A DNA stretch of 14,039 nucleotides from Sva-25 sp039714995 (GCA_039714995.1 JBDLII010000045.1:1-14039); one strand, 5' to 3'. Shown: positions 1 through 7,299, counted from the first letter of the stretch. A program made the numbers and translations. The notes: generated by a model not told the origin, from the sequence alone.

Positions 1-844
1 GCGGCTGCAGCATCCCCGCCTTGTGTGTGCCCTCCCCGATTCTGGTGCCGGTGCCGTAATTGACCCCATAGGTGATGACCGGCCAGCCGTAGTTGGCGCC
101 AGGACGGATAATGTTCAGCTCGTCTCCGCCCTGCGGGCCATGCTCATGGATCCACACATCGCCGGTCCGCGGATGCAGGGCGATGCCCTGGGCATTGCGA
201 TGACCGTAACTGTAGATTTCCGGCAGCGCATCGCTGCGGGAAACAAAGGGGTTGTCGCGCGGAATCGAGCCATCATCATGCAGTCGGATGATGGAACCGG
301 CATGGTCATCGAGCCGCTGCGCGCGCGGCATGTCGCCCCTGTCGCCGAGGGTGATATAGAGATACCCGTTGCGGTCAAACAGCAGGCGGGAACCGAAGTG
401 ATGCCTGGTCCCGGATTTGGGGTGCAGTCGAAACAGCACCTGCAGGTCGACCAGCCTGTGTCCGGCAAGGCGCGCCCGCGCCACCTCGGTGCCCCTGCCG
501 CCCTCGCCAGGTCCCGCGTAGGAGAAGTAGATCCAGCCATTCTCGGTATAGCCGGGATGCAGAATAATGTCGAGCAGGCCGCCCTGCCCGCCGGCCGCGA
601 TCTCCGGCAAGCCTGAAACCGGTCTGGGATCGAGACGGCCCTGATCGATAATACGCAGCCTGCCAGGCCGCTCCGTCACCAGCATGCGCCCGTCCGGCAG
701 GAATGCAAGCCCCCAGGGGTGTTCCAGGCCTGCGGCGATGGTCACCGCCTTGATGTCACTGTCGTCTCCCTTCAGCGCCTCGGGCTGCTGGGCGTTGCAG
801 CCCGGCATGAATAACAGCATCAGGATGACAAACAGAGCTCTCAT
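1..844 (-). CDS. PQQ-dependent sugar dehydrogenase (aldose sugar dehydrogenase type), lipoprotein, 3' end missing
   Basis: Reading the minus strand from the ATG at 844-842 gives 281 residues, open to the window edge, so the C-terminal part is missing. The family (YliI/soluble glucose dehydrogenase B type) is a six-bladed beta-propeller that oxidises aldoses in the periplasm with PQQ and calcium. Visible family features are EHPWGLAFLPDGRMLVTER (41-59), the G..GLL.I..HP stretch (88-97), HHFGSRLLFDRNGYLYITLG (148-167) with a likely catalytic His at 148 or 149, and GHRNAQGIALHP (214-225) followed by EHGPQGGDELN (234-244) and NYGWP (251-255). The N-terminus is hydrophobic and ends in MPGC (Cys16), an imperfect lipobox, so outer- or inner-membrane anchoring is likely. 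The Shine-Dalgarno GGAG lies 6 bases before the ATG. The start sits inside or beside the degenerate left end of a dispersed repeat. The sugar substrate cannot be told from the sequence. Confidence 0.9.
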   Translation of the reverse strand, partial: MRALFVILMLLFMPGCNAQQPEALKGDDSDIKAVTIAAGLEHPWGLAFLPDGRMLVTERPGRLRIIDQGRLDPRPVSGLPEIAAGGQGGLLDIILHPGYTENGWIYFSYAGPGEGGRGTEVARARLAGHRLVDLQVLFRLHPKSGTRHHFGSRLLFDRNGYLYITLGDRGDMPRAQRLDDHAGSIIRLHDDGSIPRDNPFVSRSDALPEIYSYGHRNAQGIALHPRTGDVWIHEHGPQGGDELNIIRPGANYGWPVITYGVNYGTGTRIGEGTHKAGMLQP

Positions 845-973
845 GAATTTCTCCAGTGGAAAATCCAATTGTATTTCAATCGCGGTCAGAAGACTGCTCC
901 TACGGCTCGATGCAAAATCAGAGGTAGGAGCGGTCTTCTGACCGTGATGATGTTGCACGGAATTATTGAGAAG
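838..973. repeat. Palindromic MITE/REP-like repeat, family 1, copy 1
   Basis: The core is two 25-base inverted arms, 879-903 (ATCGCGGTCAGAAGACTGCT...) and 924-948, around a 20-base centre. The arms pair with few mismatches. Sequence outside the core also matches copy 2 at 2920-3061: AATCCAAT before the left arm (863-870), and TGCACGGAATTATTGAGAAG (954-973) at the right end. The reverse complement of that right end resembles the left end of copy 2 (CTTCTCAAAACCTCCGTGCA). The left boundary near 838 is uncertain because that side is diverged and overlaps the start of the sugar dehydrogenase gene. It lies between two divergent genes. Confidence 0.75.
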
Positions 974-1068
974 CTTCGATTGGTTTGGATAAATCATGAC
1001 AAATTCAACGGAATTGGGCTATCTTTGCCGGAGTAGTATCGAATATCCATTTGTAAGCATTTTAGACC

Positions 1069-2802
1069 ATGCCTGGAAAACTGCTGCCAAACAAGCCCCC
1101 CTCGGACAGCGCCCAGCAGGAGCTGACTGCGATCTACCTGGCAAACAGGCGGCAGCGCTTCAAGTCAGAGATCAACCGCATGACAGGCGGCGCCATGCGC
1201 GAGATGCTTGGTGATCGGCAGCATCGCGATGACCTGGTCTTCCTGATGAGCTATCTCCACGCCTTCCACTGGCTGCAGCAGCATGTCGAACGGCAGTATC
1301 AGCCGCTGCTGCTCGCGGCTTTCAGGAACTCGCCTCGCGCATTTCTGATGGAGTTGCTGGAGCACTCCGCCAGCGGCAGGGAGTTCGTCAGCGGTTATAT
1401 CAACCACTGGATCGCCGCTCCTGCGGAGAGCCCCGTGCAACGCGCGCAGCTGCTGCGGCTGCTTGCCGTCCACCGGGGCGACAGCGACGCGTTGATCAAC
1501 GAGATCATGGCAACCTGGACGAGCCTCGGACTCTTCACGCGGACAGATGCCGTCGCTTACAGTGAGATCGGTCGCAGGGAGCGTGACCGCTATGGCGAGA
1601 TGCTCGACGATGCCGACCAGCAGCGCCTGGCGCTGGTGGACGCACTGCCCGAAATGGACAAGCAAACAGCCGGTTTTGCCAAGCTGGGCATCATCCCCGC
1701 CATGGGCTGCCCGCAAACATGCCGCCACTGCATGTTTATCTGGCGGCCGCCCAAAAGCAGGAACCGGGATCCGCAGGCACTCTACAAACTGGTGGATGCC
1801 CATACGCAGAGCGTGCTGTTCACCGGCGGCGACCTGACCCGGCACATGGATCACTTCTACCGCGCGATTGGCGCCATGCGGCATATCCGCACCTTCGCGA
1901 TTCTGCTCAACGGCGACTTCGCCACTACCAGCGAGGAGACCCACCGGGTCTTGCGCTCCATGGCGACGGCCATCAGGAAGCGCCCCGGAAGCTGGCCCAA
2001 AGCACAGGTGCTGCTGCAAATCAGCTTCGACGAGTTTCACCAGGAGGTGATCGCCGACAGGCATGGCGAGCTGAAGGAGCGTATTCCTGTCCAAAAAATC
2101 GCCAACATCGTCGAGGCTGCGCCGCGCTACCCCGAGATCCGGCTGGCGCTGCTGCACAAGCAGAATGGTCTCAACTTCTCGATGGACCTGTTCCAAAAAG
2201 GGGTCTTTGCGCGCCTGGTGAAGCAACTCGGTGAACGCGGACACCAGGTGCAGATACTCTCTTCAGCACCCTCGAGCAGAGAGAAAAGCAATCCCGCCAA
2301 ACCCGGGCAGAGGGGCAAACTGATCAAGGATGCATCCTTTATCCTCAAACGCCATCCTGACCACCCTGTGATGCTGACCAGCTCCACGATCGACGCCTAT
2401 GGACGCGCCGAACTGCTCGAAGTGGGTGAAGCGGTACGGGAGAGGGAGTTCCTGGCCGATGTCCTGCGCCGCGACGCATCGCCGGGTGAGGGTTTCGATA
2501 CCGACCTGATGTTCTGGTTCAACGGCTGGGTGACGCTCTTCTCCGCCGTGCATATCGCCCTGGGCAATCTCCACGAGGATGACGCCGAGACCATTTTCGC
2601 GCGGCACCGCAAGGATCCGCTGCTGCGGGCGCTGCGCGACTTCGACCGCCGGCTGCTCGACTACTACGGCGAGGTGCGCAACGACCTCGACGGCTGCATC
2701 GCCAGGGCGACCGGACCGCACCACCTCTTCCATGTGCTCACCGAAAGCGCCGAGGTGCGCCTGCATATGACCCGGCGGCTGCTCGGAACAGAGACGGCCT
2801 GA
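1069..2802 (+). CDS. Radical SAM protein of unrecognised subfamily, 577 aa
   Basis: Radical SAM enzymes cleave S-adenosylmethionine with a [4Fe-4S] cluster to start radical chemistry. The cluster motif CX3CX2C is seen as CPQTCRHC with Cys214, Cys218 and Cys221. It is followed by FTGGDL (251-256), matching the usual SAM-binding GGE/GGD strand, and then strands typical of the partial TIM barrel (FAILLNGDF, VLLQISFDEF). About 200 mostly helical residues precede the motif, which is unusually long. The C-terminal region contains FWFNGWVTLFSAVHIALGNL, which resembles the NGxVxxC...LGN element of SPASM-like proteins but has no cysteines. The only other Cys in the protein is near residue 545, so an auxiliary Fe-S cluster is unlikely. 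An in-frame TAG at 1063-1065 makes the ATG at 1069 the first possible start; no strong ribosome binding site is seen. It has no co-oriented neighbour, no precursor-peptide gene is evident, and I do not recognise its substrate. Confidence 0.9.
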   Translation: MPGKLLPNKPPSDSAQQELTAIYLANRRQRFKSEINRMTGGAMREMLGDRQHRDDLVFLMSYLHAFHWLQQHVERQYQPLLLAAFRNSPRAFLMELLEHSASGREFVSGYINHWIAAPAESPVQRAQLLRLLAVHRGDSDALINEIMATWTSLGLFTRTDAVAYSEIGRRERDRYGEMLDDADQQRLALVDALPEMDKQTAGFAKLGIIPAMGCPQTCRHCMFIWRPPKSRNRDPQALYKLVDAHTQSVLFTGGDLTRHMDHFYRAIGAMRHIRTFAILLNGDFATTSEETHRVLRSMATAIRKRPGSWPKAQVLLQISFDEFHQEVIADRHGELKERIPVQKIANIVEAAPRYPEIRLALLHKQNGLNFSMDLFQKGVFARLVKQLGERGHQVQILSSAPSSREKSNPAKPGQRGKLIKDASFILKRHPDHPVMLTSSTIDAYGRAELLEVGEAVREREFLADVLRRDASPGEGFDTDLMFWFNGWVTLFSAVHIALGNLHEDDAETIFARHRKDPLLRALRDFDRRLLDYYGEVRNDLDGCIARATGPHHLFHVLTESAEVRLHMTRRLLGTETA

Positions 2803-2919
2803 ATCGACGACTGCTGGCGCACTCTGCCTCTTTCGCCACACCCCGGCATCACTGTTGGTGACATTCAGTCTGTTACTCACTCTTCCCGTACCGCTCAGCA
2901 GGGTGGCATCTGCATCGTA

Positions 2920-3061
2920 ACTTCTCAAAACCTCCGTGCATTTGATTTGAGACAATCCAATCGCATGAAATCGCGGTCAGAAGACCGCTCCTACATCTGA
3001 TTCTACAGGAGCTGTAGGAGCAATCTTCTGACCGCGATTTTGCAAGAAGTTAGTGAGAAGT
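2920..3061. repeat. Palindromic MITE/REP-like repeat, family 1, copy 2
   Basis: The element is 142 bp with imperfect terminal inverted repeats. The left end ACTTCTCA...CCGTGCA (2920-2940) pairs with the right end TGCAAGAAGTTAGTGAGAAGT (3041-3061) at the terminal 8 bases and at TGCA. The inner arms, 2970-2994 and 3014-3038, form a long near-perfect hairpin (ATCGCGGTCAGAAGA paired with TCTTCTGACCGCGAT). It lies in the gap between the convergent radical SAM and dctM genes, ending 14 bp from the dctM stop. The hairpin could therefore also help stop transcription from both sides. No ordinary terminator with a T-run is visible in this gap. Confidence 0.85.
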
Positions 3062-3075
3062 ACCTCTACATCCGC

Positions 3076-4338
3076 TTATTCGTCCTTCCACCACAGCGAC
3101 AATTCGGGAATATAGGTCACGAGCATCAACCACAGAAACATCAGTGCGAGGAACGGGAAGGTGGATTTGAACAGGGTCACGATTGACCTGCCGAATCGCT
3201 GGCTGGCAATAAAGAGATTGATGCCCAGTGGGGGTGTTGAATAGCCGATCTCGAGGTTCGCCAGGAATATCACCCCGAGATGAACCGGGTCCACCCCATA
3301 GCGCGCTGCAAGGGGGAGAATCAGGGGAACCACGACAATCGTGGCGGAAAAGATGTCCGCCACCGCGCCGACGGCCAGCAGGAACAGGTTGAGCAGCATC
3401 AGGAACTGCAATGGCGAAGTAACGTGCTGCTCCAGCACCTCCAGCAGCCGCATTGGCAGTTGCGCATCGATCATCAGATTGGTGAGCCCGAGCGCCGCCA
3501 GCAAAATGGCCAGCAGGCTGCCGAAGAGGATGCAGCTTTCAACGAGCAGACTGAAGAGCTGGGTTCTCGGGGAGATTTCCCTGTGAACGAAAACCTCGAT
3601 AAAGAAGACATAGGCGGCCGTTGCTGCTGCAGCTTCCATGATCGAAACAAAGCCACCGAAGATGCCTAAAACAATGCCAAAAGGGAGAAAAATATCCCAT
3701 ATCGCGGCACGCGCAGTAACAGCCAGCGTCTTGAAATCAAACTCGTGTTTGACAACTTGCAGATGCTTGCCATGCACCATGCTGTGGATTGCAAGGATGA
3801 TCATCAGCAATGTTCCGGGAACGATGCCGGCGAGGAACATCTTGTCGATGCCGACGCCGGCGACAATGCCGTAGATCAGGACCGCCAGGCTGGGCGGGAA
3901 CAGCAGTCCCAGCGAGCCGGATGTCGTCAGCAGGCCCAGAGAATATTTTTGGCGGTAACCTTCACCGACGAGAATCGGATAGAGCAATCCGCCCAGGGCA
4001 AGGATGGTAACCCCCGAGGCCCCCGAGTAGGATGTGAAAAATGCGCATGTCCCGATGGTCACGATCGCGAGGCCACCCGGCATCCAGCCAAGCGCGGCGC
4101 GGTAAAAACTGACCAGTCTTTGAGGCGCGCCGCCGTGCGCCATCAACACCCCGGCGAAGGTAAACAGCGGAATGGCAATCATGTTCGGCGACGATGCCAG
4201 GCGATTCATCTCGACGATCAGAATGTCGGGGCTGATATCCGCGGCATGGCTGGCCAGCAGGCCACCGGCGGCAAGCGCCACGAACAGCGGTACACCGACC
4301 AGGGCGAGGACGACCAGTATCAGGGCTGCACTAAGCAT
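3076..4338 (-). CDS. dctM: TRAP transporter large permease subunit DctM
   Basis: This is the large (about 12-helix) membrane subunit of a TRAP importer, which drives solute uptake with a sodium or proton gradient. The 420-residue protein begins MLSAALILVVLALVGVPLFV and is hydrophobic throughout. It contains the typical SPNMIAIPLFTFAGVLMAHGG stretch after the second helix, a GASGVTILALGGLLYP loop, and an N-rich IGYSTPPLGINLFIAS segment near the C-terminus. An upstream ATG in the same frame would add 19 Cys-containing residues unlike the family, so the ATG at 4338 is preferred. That ATG overlaps the dctQ stop by 8 bp (ATGCTTAG), which suggests translational coupling. It is the last gene of the operon. 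Confidence 0.95.
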   Translation of the reverse strand: MLSAALILVVLALVGVPLFVALAAGGLLASHAADISPDILIVEMNRLASSPNMIAIPLFTFAGVLMAHGGAPQRLVSFYRAALGWMPGGLAIVTIGTCAFFTSYSGASGVTILALGGLLYPILVGEGYRQKYSLGLLTTSGSLGLLFPPSLAVLIYGIVAGVGIDKMFLAGIVPGTLLMIILAIHSMVHGKHLQVVKHEFDFKTLAVTARAAIWDIFLPFGIVLGIFGGFVSIMEAAAATAAYVFFIEVFVHREISPRTQLFSLLVESCILFGSLLAILLAALGLTNLMIDAQLPMRLLEVLEQHVTSPLQFLMLLNLFLLAVGAVADIFSATIVVVPLILPLAARYGVDPVHLGVIFLANLEIGYSTPPLGINLFIASQRFGRSIVTLFKSTFPFLALMFLWLMLVTYIPELSLWWKDE

Positions 4339-4795
4339 CTGCTTTTCGCGACAAACAGTTGAGCAGAAAGTGCAGCCCGAGCAGGCCAAAGCCAAGCGGG
4401 TAGATCAGGGTAAAGGGTAGTGTCCAGCGTTGATTGACGGGGATGTACTCCCACTCGTCCATGACGAAAATGATGGCGTGATAACACATCACGACGCAGA
4501 CGACAGCGGAAAAGAGAGACAGAGGACAACGCAGCAACGACAGGACTCTCTCGCTCATCAGCGGCGCCAGTGCATCGACCTTGATATGGCGAAATTTTGA
4601 CGTGGCGATGACTGCACCCATGGTGCCGCAAATCACCAGCAGATAGCGGTTGATGATCTCGATTTCCGAAAAACCGAAATCGAATATATTTCGCGTCAGA
4701 ATCTGGACCAGGGAGAGAAGAAGGAGCAGTGACAGGCTGAGAGCGGCCATGATGCTTTCCGCTTTGACCAGGCCGAGTTCAATTTTTTCGATCAC
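4331..4795 (-). CDS. dctQ: TRAP transporter small permease subunit DctQ
   Basis: This is the small membrane subunit that partners DctM in TRAP importers. The 154-residue protein has four hydrophobic segments (about residues 14-35, 47-65, 85-107 and 128-147). It carries the family-like RNIFDFGFSEIEIINRYLLV and SKFRHIKVDAL between helices one and two and after helix two. The chosen start is GTG at 4795-4793. It gives the expected short amphipathic N-terminus, but no good ribosome binding site precedes it. An internal ATG at 4750 would cut into the first helix. It lies 40 bp downstream of dctP and overlaps dctM. Confidence 0.92.
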   Translation of the reverse strand: MIEKIELGLVKAESIMAALSLSLLLLLSLVQILTRNIFDFGFSEIEIINRYLLVICGTMGAVIATSKFRHIKVDALAPLMSERVLSLLRCPLSLFSAVVCVVMCYHAIIFVMDEWEYIPVNQRWTLPFTLIYPLGFGLLGLHFLLNCLSRKADA

Positions 4796-4835
4796 GAAAC
4801 TGATGGGTAGTAGCAGACCGGTCGATAGTCATTGC

Positions 4836-5840
4836 TTACCGCCGATAGTTATTCAGATGCTTTCGCGCATTGGCAAAAGTGGCGGCGGGAATGTAGTTTG
4901 AGGATTGCAGATGCTTGGCGGCAAGGTCACGGATTTCCGTCAATTCACTCGTTTTGACGTCGGACCAGTCGAACATGAACTTGATGCCGTTCTTTTTCAG
5001 AATTGCGAGGCTCTCTTTATTCTCCTTGCGCGCTCGCAGGCGGATATCGTCTCCGAGCCGCTTGCCCGTCGTCTTCAGCAGCTGCTGCAGGTCTTTCGGC
5101 AGCTTGTTGTAAAAACTGTTGCTGACGACGAGAGCCCCGATCGCATTGGTAAACGGAATATGGCTCGCATAGTTGATTTTTGTGTACCACTGCATGGCGA
5201 TGGCGCCGAAGCTCGAGATGTAGACTGTGTCGATGCTGCCATGCTTGGCCGACAGCTGGGTGTAGACGTCGATGATGGAGAGTGGCACCGGTTTGATCTT
5301 CGCGGCCTTGAAAAATGCCTCGCCCAGCGGGTCCCCCTGCCACAGCCAGATTTTCGATTTCCTGACTTCGTCCATCGATTTGATGGGACGTTTGGAGAAG
5401 AAGTGGATGAAGCCCACTTCCGGCCAGCCCAGCAGTTCAAACCCTCTTTTCCTGAAGCCCCTCTCGAGTTCCGGCATCATCTGATTACGCACATAATCAG
5501 ACTCTTTTGTGTTCTTGAACAGGAATGGCACTTCAAGTACGCGCGCGGGTGAATAGATATGGCCGATTCCATAGCCTGTGAACATGCCGCCATGCAGCTG
5601 GCCTTTGCGAATCTTGCGCAGGACATCGGGTTCATCTCCCATGACGCCGCCGGTGTACATTTTGAACTTGAGCCTGCCCTTGCTTTTCTTCTCGACCTCC
5701 TTGACCCACTCATCAAGCAGGTTGGTCCACGAGGCGCCGGTCGGCAGCAGTGTGGCGAATTTCAGCACATGGGTTTTTGCAATTGCATTGCTGTTGAATG
5801 CAAACAGCAGCAGTACGATGCTGAGAACCCTTAAAACCAT
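4836..5840 (-). CDS. dctP: TRAP transporter periplasmic solute-binding protein DctP (TatP-like)
   Basis: This 334-residue protein captures the solute in the periplasm and delivers it to DctQM. The signal peptide spans residues 1-21 (cleavage after AIA); there is no lipobox Cys. The mature part has family features: KTHVLKFATLLPTGASW at its start, YTGGVMGDEPDVLRKIRKGQLHGG (62-85) and the VPLSIIDVYTQLSAKHGSIDTV region. At the position where many DctP proteins have the carboxylate-binding Arg (Gx-K-hydrophobic-R), this one reads KIWLW (163-167), with Trp165 in place of Arg. This suggests a non-carboxylate or hydrophobic ligand, as proposed for the Treponema TatP/TatT pair. The start ATG overlaps the tatT stop by 10 bp and is preceded by AAGGAG. 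Confidence 0.93.
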   Translation of the reverse strand: MVLRVLSIVLLLFAFNSNAIAKTHVLKFATLLPTGASWTNLLDEWVKEVEKKSKGRLKFKMYTGGVMGDEPDVLRKIRKGQLHGGMFTGYGIGHIYSPARVLEVPFLFKNTKESDYVRNQMMPELERGFRKRGFELLGWPEVGFIHFFSKRPIKSMDEVRKSKIWLWQGDPLGEAFFKAAKIKPVPLSIIDVYTQLSAKHGSIDTVYISSFGAIAMQWYTKINYASHIPFTNAIGALVVSNSFYNKLPKDLQQLLKTTGKRLGDDIRLRARKENKESLAILKKNGIKFMFDWSDVKTSELTEIRDLAAKHLQSSNYIPAATFANARKHLNNYRR

Positions 5841-6685
5841 TCCTGCTCCTTCTTCAGCAACAGAACAGCCTTGCGTTTTGCTATCTGGTTTTGCAGGGCG
5901 AGTTCCGGCATGAGGTCATCCGGCGCATCGACAATGCCGGTGAGCAGCTGGTGAAACCTCTTCCGCTCGAACTGCTGACGGGCAAGATATTGCGCTCTCA
6001 GCAGGTCGGGAATCAGCAGCTTGCCGTTGGTGATTTCACGGGCGCGGTCAAAATGTCGTTTGGATTTCTTGAAGTCGCCGCCGATCGTCGGCGCACGGCT
6101 GCCGTAATAGACGCCAAAATACATATGGGCGCCGCCGTAGTAAAAGGTCTCTTCAAGGTCGATCACGCGCTGCATCAATGCCGTGGCGCGTGAGAGCTGT
6201 GCGATCGCTTCGGGATCGTCACGATGCAGGTCGATCCACTTTCCCCAGTTGCCGGCCGTCCAGAACATGGCGGCGACATCACTGTTGCGCATGCTGCCGA
6301 CCTCCTTGTTAAAGTCGGCAAGGGTGCTGTCGCGAAGGTTGTCAGCGCCGTTCAACTCCAACGCCTTGATGCCATGCTGCACGCCGCGCTGATAAAGGTC
6401 GGAGGCACGCTCCGGCCCGGTATCTTCATTGAAGCCATAGGCAAGGGCATAGTACGCCTGTGCTGCGTATGTACGCAGCAGGGCGTTGTTCGGATCGAGT
6501 TTGATCATGCCCTCAAGGATCTTGAGGTTGCCTGTGATGGTCTTCTCGGCCTTTTTCAGGTCGGTCTCACGGTTGAGCTCTTCAATACCGCTTTCGATCA
6601 GCGGCATGGTAGGCCGCACCAGCACAGAGCCCACGGTGCAGGAGGTTAACAGAATGCTGGCAATCAGTATCAGGGTGACGCGCAT
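5831..6685 (-). CDS. tatT: TRAP-associated TPR lipoprotein (TatT family)
   Basis: TatT proteins are TPR-fold lipoproteins that bind the TRAP binding protein in the periplasm (Treponema pallidum Tp0956 with Tp0957); their exact role in uptake is not settled. The protein is 284 residues with a lipoprotein signal MRVTLILIASILLTSC (lipobox LLTSC, Cys16). It then has helical repeats, including NLKILEGMIKLDPNNALLRTYAAQAYYALA and HMYFGVYYGSRAPTIGGDFKKSKRHFDRA, typical of the family. The frame is open 19 codons further upstream, to 6742, but that extension is charged, partly lies in a repeat and would bury the signal, so ATG at 6685 is chosen. It is the first gene of the TRAP operon and its end overlaps dctP. 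The assignment rests on family features plus context. Confidence 0.9.
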   Translation of the reverse strand: MRVTLILIASILLTSCTVGSVLVRPTMPLIESGIEELNRETDLKKAEKTITGNLKILEGMIKLDPNNALLRTYAAQAYYALAYGFNEDTGPERASDLYQRGVQHGIKALELNGADNLRDSTLADFNKEVGSMRNSDVAAMFWTAGNWGKWIDLHRDDPEAIAQLSRATALMQRVIDLEETFYYGGAHMYFGVYYGSRAPTIGGDFKKSKRHFDRAREITNGKLLIPDLLRAQYLARQQFERKRFHQLLTGIVDAPDDLMPELALQNQIAKRKAVLLLKKEQEWF

Positions 6686-6713
6686 GGCAGGAGTCCTGTT
6701 TTGTTGTTTTATC

Positions 6714-6790
6714 AGGGAAGCCCTGAAGGAACCCTCTTTCATGTCATTTCAAGTAAAGCGAGAAATGACATTCGATCAGAGCTTCATAGG
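6714..6790. repeat. Family 2 palindromic repeat, short form
   Basis: This 77-bp stretch begins CAGGGAAGCCCTGAAGGAA and ends GATCAGAGCTTCATAGGGA, its imperfect reverse complement. The centre has an exact 8-bp inverted pair, GTCATTTC/GAAATGAC, around AAGTAAAGCGA. The right end matches ends of the other family 2 elements (GATTCGATCAGAGCTTCC type). It directly abuts the next element and covers the DNA just upstream of tatT. Confidence 0.6.
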
Positions 6791-6921
6791 GAGACTCTGA
6801 ACGAGTCGTTTTCACGTCATTGCGAGCGCAGCGAAGCAATCTCGAGCATATAAATCAAAAACCTGGAGATTGCTTCGTCGCTGCGCTCCTCGCAATGACG
6901 ATTCGCTCAAAGCCTCCATAG
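6786..6921. repeat. Family 2 palindromic repeat, full form
   Basis: The central arms CGTCATTGCGAGCGCAGCGA (6815-6834) and TCGCTGCGCTCCTCGCAATGACG (6878-6900), extended by GAAGCAATCTC/GAGATTGCTTC, form a long hairpin around an AT-rich loop. The outer ends also pair: ATAGGGAGACTCTGAACGAGTCG on the left and CGATTCGCTCAAAGCCTCCATAG on the right. Palindromes with this CATTGCGAGGAGCGNAGCGACGAAGCAATC core are familiar dispersed repeats in many bacterial genomes. It lies in the probable leader or promoter region of the TRAP operon. Confidence 0.8.
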
Positions 6922-6987
6922 ATTAACTCTTCAGCAACTGTATGGTGCGATGTATATCACAGCATACTGAATGGTTACTTAAATATA

Positions 6988-7016
6988 GTAATAGACATTG
7001 TGAAGTAATTAATCAA
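6988..7016 (-). promoter_or_regulatory. Possible sigma70-type promoter for the TRAP operon
   Basis: On the minus strand TTGATT (7016-7011) and TATTAC (6993-6988) are 17 bp apart in an AT-rich stretch, about 300 bp upstream of tatT. The -35 matches 4 or 5 of 6 consensus bases and the -10 matches 4 of 6. The distance to the gene and the repeats lying between make this tentative. Confidence 0.25.
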
Positions 7017-7091
7017 GATAATCCAGCGAAAAACCGGCTCTATTCCATACATTTGCGGCTCCTCTCCTCAGCCCATGGCGTTATTCAGCGG

Positions 7092-7280
7092 CTCCCTAAG
7101 GAAGCTCTGATCGAATCGTCATTGCGAGGAGCGCAGCAACGAAGCAATCTCCAACTTATTGATAGCGAGGCATGAGATTATAAATTACATCCTTGTAATT
7201 TACCCTTCGGGTCACGCCGCCTGGCGCGTTCAATTTTGCTCCGAGTAAAATTAGTACCGCGCTGCGCTCGCAATGACACT
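7092..7280. repeat. Family 2 palindromic repeat with enlarged centre, right end truncated
   Basis: The left end (CTCCCTAAGGAAGCTCTGATC, from 7092) and left arm CGTCATTGCGAGGAGCGCAGC (7118-7138) match the other family 2 copies. The matching right arm, GCTGCGCTCGCAATGAC (7261-7277), is about 120 bp away rather than about 45 bp, and the outer right end is missing. The extra centre contains an exact hairpin AAATTACA/TGTAATTT (7182-7189 and 7194-7201) followed by a GC-rich stretch. This suggests insertion of another small element. It begins about 20 bp beyond the stop of the symporter gene. Confidence 0.65.
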
Positions 7281-7299
7281 CTGCATCGATTCATGCTCA

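Larger units (their letters stand above)
6686..7299. other. Repeat-rich spacer without a supported gene
   Basis: This 614-bp gap lies between tatT and the sodium symporter gene, both read on the minus strand. It holds three family 2 palindromic elements (described separately) and an AT-rich stretch at about 6922-7091 with a possible minus-strand promoter. The frame open at 6942-7175 on the plus strand reads through a repeat and shows no family features, so it is not called. Confidence 0.7.

Noticed and set aside
879..948. CRISPR-like repeat or small RNA
   Set aside because: There are only two genomic copies in the window, not regularly spaced, and both are palindromic elements with inverted ends.
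996..1214. A 72-codon plus-strand frame before the radical SAM gene
   Set aside because: It overlaps the radical SAM gene by about 145 bp in another frame and shows no features of a precursor peptide; it is probably chance.
1165..2244. A 359-codon open frame on the minus strand
   Set aside because: It is antisense to the radical SAM gene, whose cluster motif and start are well supported; the antisense product has no recognisable domain.
2263..2955. A 230-codon minus-strand frame reaching into the spacer before dctM
   Set aside because: It mostly overlaps the 3' part of the radical SAM gene and its start lies in a dispersed repeat.
3745..4362. A 205-codon plus-strand frame
   Set aside because: It is antisense to dctM and has the low-complexity polar composition expected opposite a membrane protein.
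6942..7175. A 77-codon plus-strand frame in the spacer
   Set aside because: Its C-terminal part is a reading of the family 2 repeat; no ribosome binding site or family feature supports it.
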